A program made the translations under genes and the position numbers. A stretch of DNA of 64,000 bases from Dendrophyllia cribrosa. Lineage: Eukaryota; Cnidaria; Anthozoa; Scleractinia; Dendrophylliidae. Every line of letters starts with the position of its first letter. Positions within the stretch are counted from its first letter, which is position 1. Positions 47,560-61,700 of this stretch are shown here, in pieces. Where the stretch lies: contig JAJLRJ010000010.1 of NCBI GenBank assembly GCA_024195265.1, positions 39,828,298-39,892,297 of the forward strand. Direction: 5' to 3'. Under the pieces are notes generated by a model. That model searched no databases, was not told the DNA's origin, and was given only the letters and a program-made list of their open reading frames with translations.

Positions 47560-48366
47560 ACTGTAGATCAATGCTAAACTCCAAAACTCAACGCTACTCT
47601 TTGCTTAACCGGAGCTCTATTCTTTCAGTTCTCCGGGTTCTCTGCCCAATAAATGGGGGTTCTGTTCTCGTGTTCGTCAGTACTACGGTATAACGATAAA
47701 AAATACTACGTTGTGTAAAACCTCACAAGGTGTCCAAGGTCAGTTTGAGAGATGGAAACGAGTGTTAACTGGAAAAAAGTAGCTGATCTTATCACAGGAT
47801 ACCAATTCTGAAAATGGAGTCAGATCCGGCACATCCATATTTGGAATCTATCAACACATGATACCCAACTGATCAAAACAGCAGAGATTTTCTGGTGAAA
47901 TTCTTGTGAAATTCCAAAGAAAACGTGTTGAAATATCAATTACTCATGAATTTGATTAGAAGATAGTGAAAATATCCCAAAAATATGCGAACTTTTAGAA
48001 AAGATGCTGGAAGTTGCTCACTCTCCGAAAAGTTGCTCAGAATCGAAAAAGTTGCCCAAAATCGTAAAAGTTGCTGAGCAGAATCTATCTAGGCCTAACA
48101 GACAGGACAACAGTTTGGTGGCTGGAATAGAACATTCTCCTGTTGATGCCGGTCCAACTAATAGGCGAAAGTCTTGAACAAAACGAAGGTTCGACAAACG
48201 GAGCCGTACTTGATCATGATCAGCCACGCAATAAATCAAAAGAGAAAAGGAAAGCGGCCAATCGACCAGACTCTTCGTCGAAAAAGGCGAAGAAATGGGC
48301 ATGGATGCCCGAAGCCGTTGAATGACCGCGCGATGGCTTCAGGTTACCGCGGCTTTGTTGGCAGAG
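47560..48366. other. Intergenic, nothing firm
   Basis: A plus-strand ORF at 48143-48325 (lysine-rich, ending WAWMPEAVE) has no recognisable domain. Confidence 0.4.
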
Positions 48367-48538
48367 GTTACGTGAAAAAGTGTTAAGTTTAACGCTGTGA
48401 AAAGTGTTAAAAATGAAACTAGACGTTTCGGCAATGCTGCCTTCATCAGTACTACTTGATGAAGGCAGCATTGCCGAACCGTCTAGTTTCATTTTCAACA
48501 CTTTTTACAGCGTTAAACTTAACACTTTTTCACGTAAC
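48367..48538. mobile_element. 172-bp near-perfect hairpin element
   Basis: Arms of about 80 bp (gttacgtgaaaaagtgttaa and onward through tttcggcaatgctgccttca) with a loop of only a few bases near gtactact. Confidence 0.88.
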
Positions 48539-48539
48539 T

Positions 48540-49555
48540 ACAAATAACGCTGCGCAGGATATATATTTATTTATCGTTACATTTGTTGGCAGAGGTGCCT
48601 AGGAATAACCCTACACATGTGAAGAAGGGCTATCTTTAGACCCTTCTGGAAGAATAACCCTTCTAGGAGGGTTGCCCTCCCTCCATGTAAACAGGCCCTC
48701 AAGAATGTCTTATCAGCCGCGTGTTGTTGTTTAAAAATTCATTGCAAAGGAAGTTATTATTCGCCATACACGTTCTTTTATAAAATATTACTTCGTTTAA
48801 AAGAGGTGGCTTTGCATGGGGGGTGCGGATTTGCGAATCGTGATTTGTGAAATGCCATCAAACGGAGCGAGACTGGGTCAAGCGAGCTCGACAGGGCCCG
48901 AGTTCAAAACATGGCGGCAAATGAGGTTCGCTGACTGATGCAGAGAACGGGTTGGTGAAAGAAACGAACGGTACAAGAATTCCACTTCGTTTTTTTTCGA
49001 AATAAACATTTCAATGTATTTTCTATGCTGTAGGCAATAAAGAACAGGTTTTATACTGTAAAATTCCACATAAGCTCACATAGCTTGTATATGACAATGA
49101 CATTTATTGGTGACTTAAATAAATGACTTAATTAATAGCTTCTATAGAAACTTAAACAATTATTTTTGTTGAAGATAATTAAAACAAATATCAAAAACCT
49201 CTTCATTCCTTAACACATTTTTAAAGGTAAGCAAAATCGGTCTAACAGCCTTAACAAAAGCATCAGCTCTATTATTTTATTTAAATAGTTAATTTAAATA
49301 GTTCATTTAAGATTTGAGGTTTTTGAACGACAAAAAAACAAGGCCAAGTACACTCACAGACGCTTACTTCGGGCGACATCGTTTTCAAAATACATACTCA
49401 GTTGGAATTTATTTATTTTTTTTTATTTTAGCATTTTGCATTCTTATTCTTTTTTTTTTTAGTTAACAGCACCTTCGTTGAACGGTTATTTCTATTTTCT
49501 AGATATCCTCGTAATTATTATTATTACATTATGAGGATCATATCATTCCTCTGGT
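48540..49555. other. 3' flank of TXNDC16
   Basis: Minus-strand poly(A) signals AATAAA (TTTATT at 49408-49413) lie about 145 bp after the stop codon. No other gene was seen. Confidence 0.45.
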
Positions 49556-49824
49556 TTACAGTTCATCTCGTTTTGTGTTCCTCCCTTCTGGTCGTCTGAG
49601 GCGACCTTGCTTCGGCTTGTTCGGCTTGTCTTCGGGTTCTTCATCTTCCGAAGACAACTCTTTCCCCCTTTTTTCTTCTTCCTCTGATATCTCTTCCTCG
49701 ATAGCTTCTTCCAGTTTCTGTTTTTTATACCTTTTTCTTTCCTTTTCTTCCTCTTCTTCGTCTATCATTCGCAGGAAATCGTATCCTTCCAAAAGTGGCT
49801 TCCATTCTCCTCCCGACAAATGCC
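49556..49824 (-). CDS. TXNDC16: TXNDC16 terminal exon (RDEL)
   Basis: Acceptor ttatcgcag. EWKPLLEGYDFLRMID, then an alternating Glu/Lys low-complexity tail of about 55 residues, and KRDEL at the stop. Confidence 0.9.
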
Positions 49825-51633
49825 CTGCGATAAACAATGGAAAAGTGCGAACGTAGTTAAACACTGCACACCAAAAACGCATCTATCAATCAGTGGGTTG
49901 ATTAGACCTACGCTAGGCATCAAATCCGACTATTCGGCTTTGAGGAGAAAGTCTTAAAGAGCTGTCTGTCTTAGAGCGGTGTCTGTCTTAGAGAACTGTC
50001 TGTCATAGAGAGGAGCATGTGTTAGAGAGATGTGTTAGAGAGGTGTCTGACTTAAAGAAGTGTCTGTCCTAGAGAGGAGTATGTCTTAGAGCTGTCTGTC
50101 TTAGAGATGTTTGTCTTGGAGAGCTGTCTGTCTTAGAGAGGAGTGTGTGTTAGAGGGTTGTCTGTCGTAGAGGGGTGTCTGTCTTAGAAGGGTGTTTGTT
50201 TTAGAAAGGTGCCTGGCCTGCAGAGGAGTATGTCTTACAAGAAGTGTCTGTAAAAGAGCTGTCTGTCTCAAAGTGGTGTTACGGTCTTGGAGAGGCGTTT
50301 GTCTTAGAAAGATGTCCATCGTAAGGAGGAAACAATTTTGACTGAACGCTTTCAAGAAGTGTCTTTCTTCAAAAGGTGTCCGTCAGAAAAAGAAAACAGA
50401 GATGAAGTTAGGGAATAAAGAACGACAGGGAGTAACAATCTACTTTTAGGCTATGCCCGTTTCAGAGGGAGACAAAGTAGAAAACGGAAGTATGACAGGG
50501 ACCGACACTGTGCATCTGTTGTCAAGAGAAGCCCGTTAAAGGATGATTAGGGTTAGAGAGAAGAAGAGAGAGACAGAAGTGGAGGAGATTGAGTTATTGA
50601 GACATGAAGTGTAGTTCTAACTTTTGAGTCTGTGGATGAAATCCTATGGTGTGACCATTCAAATGAAACCTCTTCAGCAGTACTTTTACATGGTACCATT
50701 TGTTCTAACTTTTGAGTCTGTTGATGAAATCCTATGGTGTGACCATTCAAATAAAACCTCTTCGGAGGTTCTGTTGTATGGTACCATTTGTTTGTCAATA
50801 TTTTACAAAACGAAATTGGGAATTTTCTTGAATTTTAATCTTTCGCACTCTCAGGAGCTAAAGGGTTAAAAAGGCGTGGATAAAGCATAATCAACCTGAC
50901 GGTCGCTCTGCACCACTGCGGATATTCTCTACCCAGTTCAATACCGCTGGCTTGGATACCTCGGAGCCCTTGTAGTGGTAAACGGCTCCCTGAAATAAAC
51001 GACGCTTGAAATTAGTCAAACAGTATGGATGAGACACGAAAGCCCAGCTTTAAGACTACATGGCTACTTGTTACTAAAAAGAACAGATGTGCTTCATTTG
51101 GTTTATTGCCTTATTGAGATTAATCAAGAAAGTAGATTAGTATTAATCAACGGTGTTAATGCAATATTGGACCAACCTTGTCGTGGTTCACCATAACCAA
51201 CGCTGGAAGAGTATCGCCGCTACCAGTGTAAGCCTTCAGGATTTCGGCGTTAACACCATTGCTGGAATAACTGAAAGAGAGAAAAGTCACTATGTCATGG
51301 ATTATTTTGGAAACAAGAGAGGATAAGATAAGAGAATCCTGTCCTCTATTTATGCCCGGTCAATGACAGATCAGCTACAGGCGACAGGTATATCCGGGGG
51401 TGGGGGGTACTCCCTTATATACGCTATATAGGTATGTGCCGCCCGATAGGGTAGGGTTTTTAGGTGCTCAGTTCTTAAATAGGGTATCCTTTTTGGTATT
51501 TTTAGTATTGTGGTCCCTAGATATTCCTTAGATAGGGTCACTAAATTGCAGTATCCACCCTTAAATAGGGTCAGGATTTGAGAACCTTGGCGGCACACAC
51601 CTATCCTACATTGTCGAGAGTTACCCCTCCCCC

Positions 51634-51669
<36 letters not shown>

Positions 51670-54600
51670 GAGGTATAAGTATAATTATCCCTAATTATGC
51701 GGTCTAAACTGTGATTTCTGAAAATCTACTAGCCACCCAATCGAAGCGTTATATCGCCAGTTCTCTATTATTCGTGTTATGTTCTATTATAGTCGTGTTA
51801 TCTTCGGAAGTTTTAGGGTGAATAAATGTTTAGAAGTCATTGTTTGGACGATCATTGGCAACCTTCGGGTGGTTTTCGGTAATCTTCGGAAGACCTCGGT
51901 TATTTTCAGTTACGTTACTGTAACAGTTACGGGTGTACTTACACTGGCATCCAACAAAGGAATACAGAAACAAGAGAGTTGTCGCGTGCTATTGTTTTGA
52001 TGACCGGAGTAATGGAAGTATCTTCACTATCAGTTCGAAAAACAATCAGAAGAGGTCGCTTGTAAGGTAGGTACATTGGAAGATTGAACGGTGTCAGCTC
52101 TCCCTGAAAGGATACAACAAAGAAGAACAGAGTACGTAGGTTAACAGGATTTGAAATTAGCACTCGCCCACTTCTGGCATCCACTCGGTCAGGCGAGTAA
52201 AAAAACTTACAGTTGAACACAGATACAATGGGGCATAACTCTCACGTGCGATACATGTTCCATAAATGTTAAAACCTATACAACATTTTTCGTCTTTTGT
52301 GCCGTGGTAATTAAGTCATAGCTTCAATATTTAGGTAAAAGAATAAACATGGTAAACATGGCTGAGTACAGTTACATCTACAGTTGTTACAAAACGTGGT
52401 ATCGTTTTACTACGCCTTTCAATAGCAAGCGAACTCTGAAGTTCCAAACTTAACCAACAAGTTTCTTTTTTTTTCCCACTGCCATAATTATATCAAATCT
52501 GACGTTTCAGGAAATAAGGATGTTTAAAGGTCATGTTTGTGGGTAGTGTTTGGTGCATTTCGATCCATTTTCTTAGTTTCTGTGTTCGGGTGTGAACGTC
52601 GGAGTTCGCGTGTTATCGAAAGGCGCAGTAATGTGCCTAGATACTTACAAATGATGGAATGCTTGACCGATGAACAAAATCAACAATAGATTGTGAAGTG
52701 AAAGAGTCTGAAAAGATGCTCATCGCCTGATAAGGGTCATTCCTCTTGAATGCCAACAGTGCAGGGAGTCGAAGGCCATATTCCGCGGATCTGTAGAAAA
52801 ATTGATGTGGGCATTGGTGGTTATACAAACTCATAAGAATTTACAACAAAACAGCATTCAAATCAGTGGTCACACGAGGATAAGCCGGTTTCTGTAGCAT
52901 AAAGCAGCTACAACCACTTGCAAAAAGAGTTAAGACACTGCATAAAAACGGTAATTCTACAAATTTAACAATTTAAACATTGAATGCTCCTCCCTCCCTT
53001 GTCAATGTTCAATCCGTAAACGAAACAACTTTGAGGGAGGGTGGGTCAGAAGGAAACTAAGTTGTTTATTTTTAAAATTCTTATCCTTTTTTTTTAAGGA
53101 AAACCCGCTTTTTTGGGAAACTGTTCCAACCATTTTGCAACTGGTTGTAGTAGTATTACTACTTCCCCTTGGATAGAACGGGTCAAACTCCAGGGCACAG
53201 TGCATGCATGGTACCCATTTATACACCTCTGGGTATAAAGGCTGTTTGGAGTTAAGGTTATGGTCTAAGTAAACAGCATGAGGGCAAAGACCAGGTTAGG
53301 ATTTTTTATATTTATTTATTTTGCATGACCTAACAAGTTGTATAGCTTTAAACTTTATTGCGTATAAATAAAATTATTGCATTGCATTGCATTGCATTGT
53401 ATTGCATTGCATTGCATTGCATTACATCACATTGTATTGCATTGCATCCGGCATTGCATCGTTTCGTATTGTACTGTTGTGGTTATAACATTTTCATTCT
53501 GAAGGTCGATGTTTTCAGTACATTTCAATGTTATGCAATGTAAAACAATGCAATGCAATGTAATGCAATGCAATGCAATACAATACCATGCTGTACAGTG
53601 CAGTGCCATGCAATGCAATGCAATACAACCCGACACAACGCAACTCAACGCAATACACAATACAATCCAACACAATACATCAACTTACAAACTTGTAGCT
53701 GTTTCACCAGTTACATAACCAAGCAGAAACTTGCTGTGAAGTGATTGGGCTGCTGATTTATAAGCTGTAAACTCTGCAAATATAACAACACAAATGTATA
53801 ACAAACACAATTCACTTGCACATAATTTTAAAATATAAATGAAGGCATCAACAAGTCTAATCAGAGTATACCTTGGACGTTCTCATCCATGAACATGCCT
53901 ACCAGTGCAATATCAGTGGCTGCCTTGGCCAGTTTAGGGAGTTTACCATCGAAAAACATCTCAACTTCATCTTTGCTTTTAAGTGGCAAGGGTACAGTAG
54001 GTTGAAGCCTATGAGAACGCATTAAAATTAAGAATTTTATGAAAATTTTATTAAAATTTGACAAGATTTTACTTGAACGCCATTGGAAAAAGAACAGCAC
54101 CAACCAGGAGTGCTTAATAACTTTCACTTGAATGGTCACACTTAGGGACTTCTTCCACAGACTCAAAAGTTAGAACCACCTTGTACAGCAAAATAAACAG
54201 TACCACAACAAAGTACTGCTCAGTAGCTTTCATTTAAATGAGCTGACACTTTAAGATTTCATCCACAGACTCAATAGTTAGAACCACCTTGTACAACGTA
54301 ATAAACAGCACCACAGGAAAGTACTGCTCAATAGCTTTCAATTGAATGGCCACACTAAAGGATTTTATCCACAGACTCAAAAGTTAGAACCACCTTGTAC
54401 AGCATAATAAACAGTACCACAGGAAAGTACTGTTCAGTAGCTTTCGTTTGAATGGTCACACTTTAGGATTTCATACACAGACTCAAAAGTTAGAACCACC
54501 TTGTACAGCATAATAAACAGCACCACAGGAAAGTACTGCTCAGAAGCTCTTATTTGAATGGTCACTCTTAAGAATTTATCCACGGAATCAAAAGCAAAAA

Positions 54601-57600
54601 AACACATTAAGGTACTGCTCAACAGCTTTCAGTATAGTTAAGGTACTGTTCAACAGCTTTCAGTATAGTTATGCTTACAGTAAGATTGCCTTAGTCAGGT
54701 GACCACTGTCTAACGGTCCGTTGTAAATGATGTCATCAGACCCTTTGCTGTAGGACAAAATAAAGGAGAAATTTGACTTCCATCACATACCACCTGTTTG
54801 TATTTTGACAGAATCACTTAACAATAAGCCGAACACTCACCGGTTCACCAAGAAATCACACCTTACGTTTTGTCTTCACTGTTTAATCCGAACTCGCAGT
54901 TGACTCACATTACAATATTCGCTTATCTCGTACACAACTCTCTCCTTGCACGTGTTGTTGTTCTTATTTGATAATCTGATCTACGCGTGATTACGTTGCA
55001 TTACTTCGTGAAAAGAACACAGGCGGAGGGGTAAGGCTAAAAATCACGCACAACGTTACATTTATCAATAACAAAGAATGATATAAGTTTTACCAAAATA
55101 TCTTTGAACTGTGATAACGTTTTATGTTGCACTCACCGGAACATCTTGATTGTGGGATACATTGTGATGTTATTTTTTTCACAAACATCAGACCAATCAT
55201 AACAGTTTACACGGGCCAACTTAATAGCGAAATCCCCCACGTCTAAACCACCTGCGCGAGAAAACAAAACAGTGATCAAAATGTTCCTCCTGAAAGCAGC
55301 AACCGCCAAAAAGTAACGATAACATTTAAAAATTTGGTTTCATCAACCATCAACGTTTCGAGCGCTAGCCCTTTGTCAAAGCGAAGGGCTAGCCCTCGAA
55401 ACATCAGCTTTTTTAATCTCTTCACGGTGGCCAATTTACCTTGACTCAGTTGATAAAGCCAAACTTTCATATTTCACTCACGCACCATCACGTGATGTCA
55501 TAAAAATTAAAAAATCTAAACTTTACATCCTACAAAGCTGTTTCTAACATGGTATGTACATGTAGATACCAGTGCGGTTACAATCCTTCACAAAAAGTTT
55601 CAGGTTTTAACGATGTTTTGCTTCCGATTTATGACGGTTTTAAATGTATCACGCAATTCGTCACGCTATTTCAAATAAGCCGTGAAAATAAACAAAATTG
55701 AACCAGTTGAAAGTCATTTTTGCATTATAGATGCTTATAAGCCGATATAATGTAACTAATAGTGAATCCAATCTTTTGTGATGAGATTTTTTTGCGTAAT
55801 TATGACTTGAAGTTTTGGCCACCATCTTGGTGTACCGAGGTGGTACACCAAGATGGCCGCTCCATACATTTTTTGAGCTATTTTGAAAAAAAAAATAGCT
55901 CATTAGCAGGTGCAAAGGTTGGTTTGTGATGTTAGTATGTTTGTTAGTTTGTTTGTATGTATGTCTTGGGTTATGTCACACCAATCAGATTGCCTCTAGT
56001 ATGTACACCGTGTACTATGTCAGCCAATCAAATTTTCGCTTCTAAAATGGTATTACTGAAGGTCAAAGAAGGGCACTTGACATGAATTGAAAATCAGCCA
56101 TCTTGAATCTCCGCGATTGTTGCCGCAAACACTAAAAGTGTAAAGTTTTGAAAATTTGTTGCTTGGGAACTGTTCTCTAATCCCGACTGGCTTGCTAACC
56201 TGGCAATATCAAGGACATTTATTCAGAAATACTGCCTATAATGTGCCCTATGCATGAATGGTAGAATGGTCTGCGGGGGATGAGACGTCCAAAAAATGTG
56301 GACTGCGGTTACGTTCATAGGTGAGCTTATACTGAAGTATGAGTATAGTTTTATTGCAAAAACGGCAAGCCGATTTCAAATAATATGATGCGGAACATGA
56401 ATTGTATGTTTCAAGCCTGGGTTTCAAGAGATTACTATTTAAAATTGGATTTTTTTTGTCAGACACGCTGTCTGCACGTGAAAATGTTGAACTTTGTCCT
56501 TATAGAAACTTGTCCGTGATGCATGGAGTTCAACAGAGAACATGTAATGCAATTAATCTACAATTTACAGTATGTAAAACGTTTATCTTTCTTTGAATTA
56601 ATGTGAGCTGATGTGTAGGTTATTAATTGTATGCCTCAAGCGATTACTATAAGCGAGAAGCGACTGTATTTTGTATGAGCAGTCACGTTGTGTGCACGTG
56701 CAAATATTGAACTTTGTCCTTATAGAAACTGGTACGTGATGAAATTCAACATGTTTTCGAGAAAACGTAATGTAATTAATTTATATGGTGCGTTAAAAAA
56801 CGCCTGTTTAAAAAATATTAGTTGCAATTTACTAGGAAACAAGCAAAATTCATTTTGGATGCGCTAAGTTTCTGCTGGTCGACATTACAGGAAAAGGTGT
56901 TTGGTTCCAAATGTTAACCTCAACAATGTTCGTGTAAGTAATTCAATTAGCTTGAGGTTTTGAGTCGAAAACAATTTAATCTAATTAGTTCTGTTTCTAT
57001 TTGCACGACTTTTTTGTGGAGAATAAAAACAGTTGTTTAAATAATATTAGTTCCAATTTACTAGGAGACTACTTATATTCATTTTTCATGCGTTTAGTTT
57101 CTGTGAAAGACTTTTCTGGTTGACATTACAGAAACAGGTGGTTCAAAGAATTTTCGTGTCACTAATTTAATTAGCTTGTGGTTTGGAGTTGAAAACAATT
57201 TAATTTAATTAGTTTGCTTCTTCCAGGCCAAATGAACCTTTTCCACGTGTCTTTTGTGAATAATAAAAGAAACCTTTAAAAAAAGACTAGATACAAATTT
57301 CCAGGAAATAATAAGCCTTCAATTTGGATGCATCAAATTTATGTGCAGGACTTTTCTGGTTGACATTTAATTTAATACACTCATTACTGAAACAAGTTGC
57401 TCATTTCACTGGGACCGTAGTTTCGTCAAAAAATAACTCTGGAAATCCCGTGAAAAAAAGCTAGCCGAGAAACGAGAAACGGGACCCAGTTGGTTATCTC
57501 GGTATTTTTTTTGGTAGTGGGCGGGCCGGAGGATTTTAAAAACGTATATCTGCAAGCGGTTATTTGTGCGAGTTAACTTCCGCTGTTTTGTTACTTTCAC

Positions 57601-58649
57601 CATTTCATATCATTTAGGTAATTTTCAAAATAGCTCATGCACGCAATGCGTGCCTATGTTTACATTTTACTCGTTCGCCTATAACATTTGAACAAAATGA
57701 TCTGGCGCTTTAAAATTTGGCCCAGATGTGTAATTTTAAACTCTCTACAATTCCATATACATTTTGGAATCGAAATCTGTTTTACAATGCTTCTGAATTT
57801 TGATATGACATGATATGACGTAAGTGCAAGCCAAGAATAACAATACCAAACAAAGTCAGTTTACCTAAACTCGTAGCGGCATCAACATAAAGTTGTAAGA
57901 AAGCTTTGCAACGTGCATCCCCTAAAATTAAAACAAATTAAGAAATAAAATTGCTTTAATACACTACACAGTTGTACAGGGATTCAGGTGGTTTTAAAAC
58001 AAATTCTTTTCGTCCTCAGCTCCTACGCTTGCATTTAGAGACTTCAGGTCTCCCAACCTCGTCCCCAGGCCTTCAAATCCCGGCCGGGCCAAAAAAATAA
58101 CTGAGGAAAAAGATGCTGCCTTTGCTATGGTTAGACCTTCACGTGGCTCGGATGACTACGTAGAAATGGCGGTCCCGTCTCCGATGGGGACGTGAAAGAA
58201 CCACTGAGGACGTAACAAAACCCTGGCTGTGACCACCCTCAGTGCCATACATTGTTCATGGGTGGGGTGGGGGAGATGAGATCAACAATGGACTGATAGC
58301 GGCTGCCTGAGGCGCCTTCATAAGCTGACGTCCGATCTCATTCTCATAAGTGTATGTAAAGCGCCATGAGACATGTGATATGTGCGCTATATTTAACAAC
58401 TATTCACCAAGTGGAGGTGGGTAGTGGTGGATATTTACCGAGCCGCGAGTTTTAGTATATACTGAAACAGTGAGATAATATAACGAAAATGATGCTTTTT
58501 AACTCATTTATTCCTGTCAACGATTACAATTTTCGCGCGCAAATTGCTGGGAGGTGAATAGCACTTGCTATTCCGAGTTTCAGTAGCCAATCAGAGCGCG
58601 CCAACAATGCTATCCACTGTTTCAGTATATACTAAAAGTCTCTATTCTC

Positions 58650-58713
<64 letters not shown>

Positions 58714-61700
58714 TTTAAATGAAACGAAGACATTTCGTCATATTTTACGCGAGAATATACTGAGATGTAACTTTGTATTTCAAGCAATGCTTACATGGTT
58801 GAAAGAAGTCGACAACCAACAAATCATTTCCCATTTTAATGACATCAAATGTTTTGTCAGTTAATGCGGGTACCAGGTCCTCTGGGACAGGGGTAGGTTT
58901 GACCTTCAGGATCGTGGATGATACCTCGTCATCCTCTGTTTCTTCAGCTGAAAGATAATCAGTAACAAAATACATGTAGTACCATATCCTCACTGCATAC
59001 TCATTACCTCACCTCGTTAAGGTTAAGTTATGGGACGAATCCGCGACTGCAGACTGAGGCAATGGACATACAAATCACATTGCGTGACAGATTAGGCTTG
59101 GACAAATTCTGCCGGCAGAAAATTTTTTGGGTACAAGGATTTCGTTATATCGAGGTTCCACAGTACTCATTTTTCGGACCCAATAAAAACTACGCGAGAC
59201 ATTTTCGAGAGGATAAAAAATGATATTCTTGGTTTTCAGAAAGTCAAGCTAAAAATTTCAGAAGGCAAATAGCTCCCTTAAAAAATTCTTGGAAATCATA
59301 CTTGAGCTAAATGTTTTGGAAATAACGATTTTGTTCCTAATACTTTCGACCTGGGAACGCGGTTGAGGGGAGGTGGGTGGATCATGAAAGTTGAATTTCG
59401 TCCCGGAGTACCGATGAAATGACCACGCTTTAGGTGGAGTGACCAAATTATACTAAAGGAGAACTAAGCATTATTACTACTACAAGCGTGCGCAATCACG
59501 GGGGGAATGCGAAGAGATTACCATTCTCGTCCCCAGAGCCCTCGTTTCGTTTGGTCAGCGGAAAAAACGAAGCTCTGGGAACAAAGCCTTCCGGATGTCG
59601 TAAAATCCACGACATCCGTTAGCGCATGCCTAATGCATTAATGTACTATTGCGCTTGCTCAGTACCAGAAACCGGAAATAATAAAACCTTTCGTGTGTGC
59701 ATTCTCGTCCCCAGAGCTCTCGTTTCGTTTGGTTGAGCTCTGGAGACGTTTGTGTGTGTGGAAATGGCCTTCGAAAGGACTGTACAACTACGGGAAACAT
59801 CGTGCTGAAAAAGAAAGAAGAAAAGCTTTACGTGCTGCTGTTAAGAAGAAATATTGTCTTCGTATTTTGCCTACTGGTTTTAGAAAATCCTCGATAAGTC
59901 AACCGATTTCTTTCGTTTGGGAGCTGTGTATTTATCATGTTTTGCCACTGAACGCTATCATATCCCACCGAATCAGTTGATGGGACAGCTGAGTTTGTTG
60001 ATGGACACGCTGTGGTCATTGATTAGGCTTATTTCATCGAACAGTGGTAAGAAATATCGAGGAATTTTTGTTTTGCATTCGTTTCATGTTATTTTAATTG
60101 GGCTTCAAGTGACCTTCGTTTCCCTAGATTTGTATTTCAAGTTGTAGCAAAGAGTACTACCTAATAAAGAAAATATAACTTGCTTAATACGAGAGTGCTG
60201 ATAGCGTTGTTGTGTTGTTGGTATTTAAAATGTTAGGGTTACCTAGCGGTAATATTTCTTTTCACCCTTGGGCTTTCTTCGGGATTTCTGCCTCTCTTTA
60301 CTCGTCCCTGTAGCAAGCAACATACTTCTTTAATATTCGTGGCCGCTTACAGCTTCGTCTTCCAAGACACATACTGATTATATTCGGAAACGAATCGCTC
60401 ATATTTAGCGACAATCAGATCCCGTTATACTTTGAAATTTAGCAGCCGTATCTTTACCTGCTAAACCAAACAAAACTGGGTGACATTGGTCGTTGAATGC
60501 GTTGAAATTAAAACGTAAGTCGTTGGTTTTGTTGATGTAGTCGTCATAGTCAACATTTGAAATTCAACCGGAAGTAAAACCTTATGCGTAGAAGGGTAAA
60601 ATTTTTTACGTTGTTGCGCATTCATTTTTAAACGGCCAATCAAAAAATTCAAATTTATTTCCGTTACCAGAGCTACACGAGACGCAATTTAAAAAAAAAC
60701 CGTGGTGCTCTGGGGACGAGAATGAGAGATTACTTAAACAACTGCTATGGGCTGATTAATTATGCAGTGAGAATAGGGAGCGTAACCAACCACACCGGTC
60801 ACGGCAGTGATAACAGCACCAAACAAATGAGCAATACTCCAGAATGTGGAATTCAGTTTGAGATTGGCATGTTCCATTTGTCATTGATCACCAGAAATGG
60901 GCTGAGTAAAACTGGTATGGGGCCTGACACTGGTAAATAAAAGCAAATGATACATGCATTTTCCGTTCAGATATTTGGGTTGGTAATTTCGGAGTACCTC
61001 CCAAGACTTACCATTAATTTTGGAAATTTTCCAATCGTGCAAACTAAAATGGCCTTACCATTTACATTCCAACTGAAATTTCCGAATTTTTTTTTGGTAA
61101 ATGGTAAACACTCGCTGATTGTAGACACAGGAACATGTAACATACCTGGCGTCTCATCTTCTATTATTTCTCCATTGGATTCATCACTCTCATGTTCTCC
61201 TTCTTCTTCTGCTTCAAAGTATTCAGTAACATCTCCATCATCATTATCTTGTAGTAAAATGGGCACCTCATCAGACAAACTTGCGGGGAGTAATACTGGC
61301 TTCTTGATGCTTGAACAGAAAAAATAAGAAAAATAAATAAATATTATTATACAGTAAGGTAAGATAAAGTCGGGCACGAGCCACAGGTTACTCCCCCTGG
61401 ATGGGATGCTAGTCCATCACAGAAGACATGGTTTATATACTGTATACTATGAAGTGACTAGGAATGTTGCTACTCCCCCTGGATGGGATGCTAGTCAATG
61501 ACAGGGTGACCTGGTTTATATACCAGGAAGTGACCAGGAGTATTGTTACCCCACCAGGATTGGATGCTAGTCCATCACAGGGTCACCTGGTTCATAAACT
61601 GTGAAGTAACTAGGAGTATTACTATTCCCCCTGGATGGGATGCTAGTCCATCACAGAGTGACCTGGTTTATATACAATGTACTGTGAAGTGATTAGAAAT

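Noticed and set aside
48018..48325. Lysine-rich plus-strand ORF and its antisense ORF
   Set aside because: No recognised domain and no splice support; left as unassigned intergenic sequence.
49575..49856. Serine-rich plus-strand ORF
   Set aside because: Antisense shadow of the Glu/Lys-rich TXNDC16 terminal exon.
50101..50355. Minus-strand ORF with LRQT repeats
   Set aside because: Translation of the degenerate minisatellite; no start or splice support.
53427..53744. Cys/Met/His-rich ORFs on both strands
   Set aside because: Translations of pentanucleotide arrays.
58565..58864. ORF with a leucine run
   Set aside because: The Leu run is the (ATT)n microsatellite read in frame.
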